DNA from: JACKII01 sp041687435
GTDB taxonomy: Bacteria; Pseudomonadota; Alphaproteobacteria; Bin95
NCBI GenBank assembly: GCA_041687435.1
Contig: JAWLBX010000016.1
Location: 12,022-76,021, forward strand
Length of the DNA: 64,000 nucleotides
Direction: 5' to 3'
How positions within the stretch are numbered: the stretch's first letter is position 1; every line of letters starts with the position of its first letter. The position numbers were made by a program, and so were the translations under genes. A model generated the notes under the pieces. The model saw only the letters and a list, made by a program, of their open reading frames with translations, was not told where the DNA came from and made no database searches. Of this stretch, positions 61,601 through 64,000 are shown piece by piece.

Positions 61601-64000
61601 GTGGCTCAAATTTTGACAGTTTCCTCCTATCAAGATCTCAAATTCGCAGCAGAGAATGCAGACAACGGCGATACGATCATTATAAGCGAGGGGGTTTACA
61701 CACCATTTAATGGTTATTTTCCCGACCCCATTACGGGTGAACCGACCGATGTCGCCAGGCCATTGGACATCACCATCAAAGCCAGCGTCACGATTGTTGG
61801 GGACGGCGATGGAGCGATCTTCGACTCGGGCATACCTGCCGTGTTCGGTAGCAGTCCCGCAGAATTCAGTAGTGTGAACAAGGCATTATTCGTTGTGGCC
61901 GGCGGGCGCGACCAGGAGGTGACGTTCGAAAACATCACCATTCAGAATTTCCACGCCGTCACCACAAACGGCGCGGGCATCCGTTACGAAGCCGGCGACC
62001 TTACCGTCCGCAATTCCAAGTTCTTCAACAACGACGATGGGATTCTTGCCACTCCCTTGGCAGACCAGAGAGGAACCGTGCGAATTGTCGGGTCGGAATT
62101 CGCCGAAAACGGCTATCCGGATGGGAAATCGCATGCCATTTATGTCCATGCTGACGCGCTATACGTGGAAGATTCCTACATTCACGACACTATCGGCGGT
62201 CACCACATCAAAAGCACCGCCTTATATACGGAGATCACCGGCAACCAGATTTTCGACGGCACCAACAGCGCCGGCACGATACCGGCCAGCCATATGATCG
62301 ACATTACGGCCGGCGGCGATGTGCTGATCGAGGGCAACACGATCATCCGCGAGCAGTTCGGCACGGGGCCGCAAATCATCAATTACTCCGCCATACGTTA
62401 CGGCAACGACCCAGGCGAATCCGTCGTTGTCCGCAACAATGTCATCATCAACAACCGGATGGACCTGGACCCAACCACCAATAACGACAATCCCCCGGTC
62501 ATCCTCATCAGCCGCACCAGCGAAGGCGCGGTGGTCGAAAACAACACGATCAGCGGCTTCGACAACGACCACTTGGCATTCGGTATTGTCGATTTGATCA
62601 ACAACGTGGATGCAGATACCGGAGCAATCCCTGATTTCCACTTCGGCCAGAACGCCATTTTTGGCACGGATGCCGCAGAAACATACGTGGTACCTGACCT
62701 CTACCTGATGGATACCACACCATATAACGCATTGGGTGGCGACGACATCATTATCGGCGGCCGCGGTCGGGACACGCTTTTCGGCGGCGATGGCGATGAC
62801 GTGATTTATGGTGGCTTTGGAAGCGACATTCTCCTCGGCGGCGCTGGTGACGACCTGATATTTACCGGCCCGGCACAAAGCGGCGGCCTCGATTACGCCT
62901 ATGGCAACGAGGGCAACGACATTCTTGTCGTCGCTCAGGGTGGAACCGCGCACCTTTATGGCAACGAAGGCCATGATGTCATGATCGGCGGCCTGTTCAC
63001 GGATTTCATGCTCGGTGGTGGCGGGTCCGGCAACGATGTCATGATCTCCGACGGCGGTCGCGACCGCCTTTCCGGCAATGATGGCAACGACATTCTTTTC
63101 GGCGGCGGCAAGCTGGACGAACTGCGGGGTGGCGAGGGGGCCGATATTTCCGTTTACAAATCCGCCGCCGCCAACTACCAGATTCTGAAATATCCATGGG
63201 GCGAGAGATACATTATATCGCAAGATAACGAAGCCCCTGCTGAGAAATTCCACGATATCGAATACCTGCAGTTTTCAGATTCCTACTATGTAGTTGAAAA
63301 TGAAACCTACGTCGATGGCTACATCATTCCACAGCTTGAGATGTTTTACGGCCCGGATTCGGTCGATTTTAATGCCGATACGTTGGAATTGAATGACTTG
63401 TACCGCATCCAGGGCCTGGCCCTGAGCGAGGAATTGGCTAATCTGCACCTGTTCGTCACTCTGCCGCCGGTTACAGACGGCGTGGAAGTGCCGGCCGTAA
63501 CGATTGAAGGTACGGCAGTCGGCGGCGAGCAAGTTGTCGGAACCGACGGCGATGACGTGCTGTCCGGCGGCGGCGGCAGGTACGACGTGCTGTCCGGCGG
63601 ACTCGGCGACGACGCTTATATCGTTACCGAGAGCACCACCACAATCAGGGAGGGGTACAACGGCGGCTACGACACCATCTTCACCGCTGCCAAGACGCTG
63701 GTTGTGGCCAGCGAGGTCGAGGCTTTCGTGTTGCTGCCGGGAGCGGAATTCTTAGCGGCAAACCGCTACGACAATATCATCCATGGCAATGACAGCGACA
63801 ACGTCCTGAAAGCCGGCAGCGGCGACGATCGCATCTGGGGCAATGGCGGCGATGATGAGATTTGGGGCGGCTATGGCAGCGACGAGATCTGGGGCGGCGA
63901 TGGCATCGACACCGCCGCATATCGGGGCAACCGCGCCGATTTCAGCATCGCCTATGATACCGACGGCGTTTCGCTGATCGTTACCGATCTGGCCGGCAGT
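61601..64000 (+). CDS. Parallel beta-helix / RTX calcium-binding secreted protein (partial, runs off the window)
   Basis: 800 codons are present with no stop before the right edge. It starts at a GTG (61601) with AAAGGA eight bases upstream; the upstream frame is closed by TAA at 61559. There is no signal peptide (MAQILTVSSYQDLKFAAENA). Residues of about 15-360 look like a right-handed parallel beta-helix (DNGDTIIISEGVYTP, VTFENITIQNF, VVENNTISGF). RTX nonapeptide blocks (GGxGxDxxx) follow at about 379-515, 646-670 and 727-770, for example GGDGDDVIYGG and GGYGSDEIWGG. Between them are Y-x-I type modules (SVYKSAAANYQILKY; AAYRGNRADFSI). Lack of a signal peptide plus RTX repeats points to type I secretion and calcium-dependent folding outside the cell. 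A role as adhesin or polysaccharide-active enzyme is open. Confidence 0.9.
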   Translation, partial: MAQILTVSSYQDLKFAAENADNGDTIIISEGVYTPFNGYFPDPITGEPTDVARPLDITIKASVTIVGDGDGAIFDSGIPAVFGSSPAEFSSVNKALFVVAGGRDQEVTFENITIQNFHAVTTNGAGIRYEAGDLTVRNSKFFNNDDGILATPLADQRGTVRIVGSEFAENGYPDGKSHAIYVHADALYVEDSYIHDTIGGHHIKSTALYTEITGNQIFDGTNSAGTIPASHMIDITAGGDVLIEGNTIIREQFGTGPQIINYSAIRYGNDPGESVVVRNNVIINNRMDLDPTTNNDNPPVILISRTSEGAVVENNTISGFDNDHLAFGIVDLINNVDADTGAIPDFHFGQNAIFGTDAAETYVVPDLYLMDTTPYNALGGDDIIIGGRGRDTLFGGDGDDVIYGGFGSDILLGGAGDDLIFTGPAQSGGLDYAYGNEGNDILVVAQGGTAHLYGNEGHDVMIGGLFTDFMLGGGGSGNDVMISDGGRDRLSGNDGNDILFGGGKLDELRGGEGADISVYKSAAANYQILKYPWGERYIISQDNEAPAEKFHDIEYLQFSDSYYVVENETYVDGYIIPQLEMFYGPDSVDFNADTLELNDLYRIQGLALSEELANLHLFVTLPPVTDGVEVPAVTIEGTAVGGEQVVGTDGDDVLSGGGGRYDVLSGGLGDDAYIVTESTTTIREGYNGGYDTIFTAAKTLVVASEVEAFVLLPGAEFLAANRYDNIIHGNDSDNVLKAGSGDDRIWGNGGDDEIWGGYGSDEIWGGDGIDTAAYRGNRADFSIAYDTDGVSLIVTDLAGS

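Noticed and set aside
62721..63900. Tandem GGCGGC-rich repeats resembling a satellite or CRISPR-like array
   Set aside because: The repeats are in frame and encode RTX nonapeptides; spacing and sequence vary as expected for protein repeats.

Overview
The window is a high-GC stretch of bacterial chromosome. It is most likely from an alphaproteobacterium of Rhodospirillales/Kiloniellales type, which is an inference. It rests on murA followed by a DUF2948 gene, a cysteine-free L31 of the alphaproteobacterial kind, AT-rich Zur boxes of the alphaproteobacterial type, hflKC-DUF2065-htrA linkage and abundant TRAP transporters. About 55 protein genes and two tRNA genes can be supported. No rRNA, CRISPR array, intact insertion sequence or prophage was seen.

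Layout. 0-3.9 kb: a large single-chain MmeI-like restriction-modification enzyme beside tRNA-Thr(GGT). 4-6.5 kb: small ORF-dcd-murA-DUF2948. 6.6-25 kb: mixed metabolism and transport. This holds a succinate-semialdehyde-type dehydrogenase, pgsA-moaD-moaE, an MFS carrier, an Asp-box propeller, a nitroreductase, a D-aminoacylase-type amidohydrolase, an AT-rich lipoprotein gene, hydrolases (one frameshifted), a luciferase-like monooxygenase, a BCCT carrier, a NaChBac-type sodium channel, an N-formylglutamate amidohydrolase, L31 and an acyl-CoA synthetase. 25-31 kb: a zinc-homeostasis block in which zur, a divergent histidine-rich envelope protein and a solitary znuA are tied together by two nearly identical Zur boxes, with pepF and an ABC1/UbiB kinase-like gene between. 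31-36 kb: aminotransferase plus TAXI-type TRAP transporter. 36-46 kb: apt, a benzoate-CoA-ligase-like enzyme, a hydrolase, apbC, hflK-hflC-DUF2065-htrA, serB and miaA. 46-50 kb: ilvB-ilvN-ilvC. 50-55 kb: the rod-shape operon mreB-mreC-mreD-mrdA-rodA. 55.3-58.8 kb: tRNA-Lys(CTT) and a DctP/Q/M TRAP operon. 58.9-64 kb: an accessory surface-protein region with a PEP-CTERM protein, a divergent ribbon-helix-helix regulator-like protein, and the first 800 codons of a parallel-beta-helix/RTX protein that runs off the right edge.

Most interesting signals: the low-GC target-recognition segment inside the restriction-modification gene; the Zur circuit with its uncharacterised His-rich envelope protein; the truncated beta-helix/RTX protein; the sodium channel; the very AT-rich lipoprotein; and hairpins just after both TRAP binding-protein genes and around ilvN/ilvC/mreB. 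No wholly new system can be demonstrated from this sequence alone. Start sites were chosen from visible Shine-Dalgarno sequences where possible.
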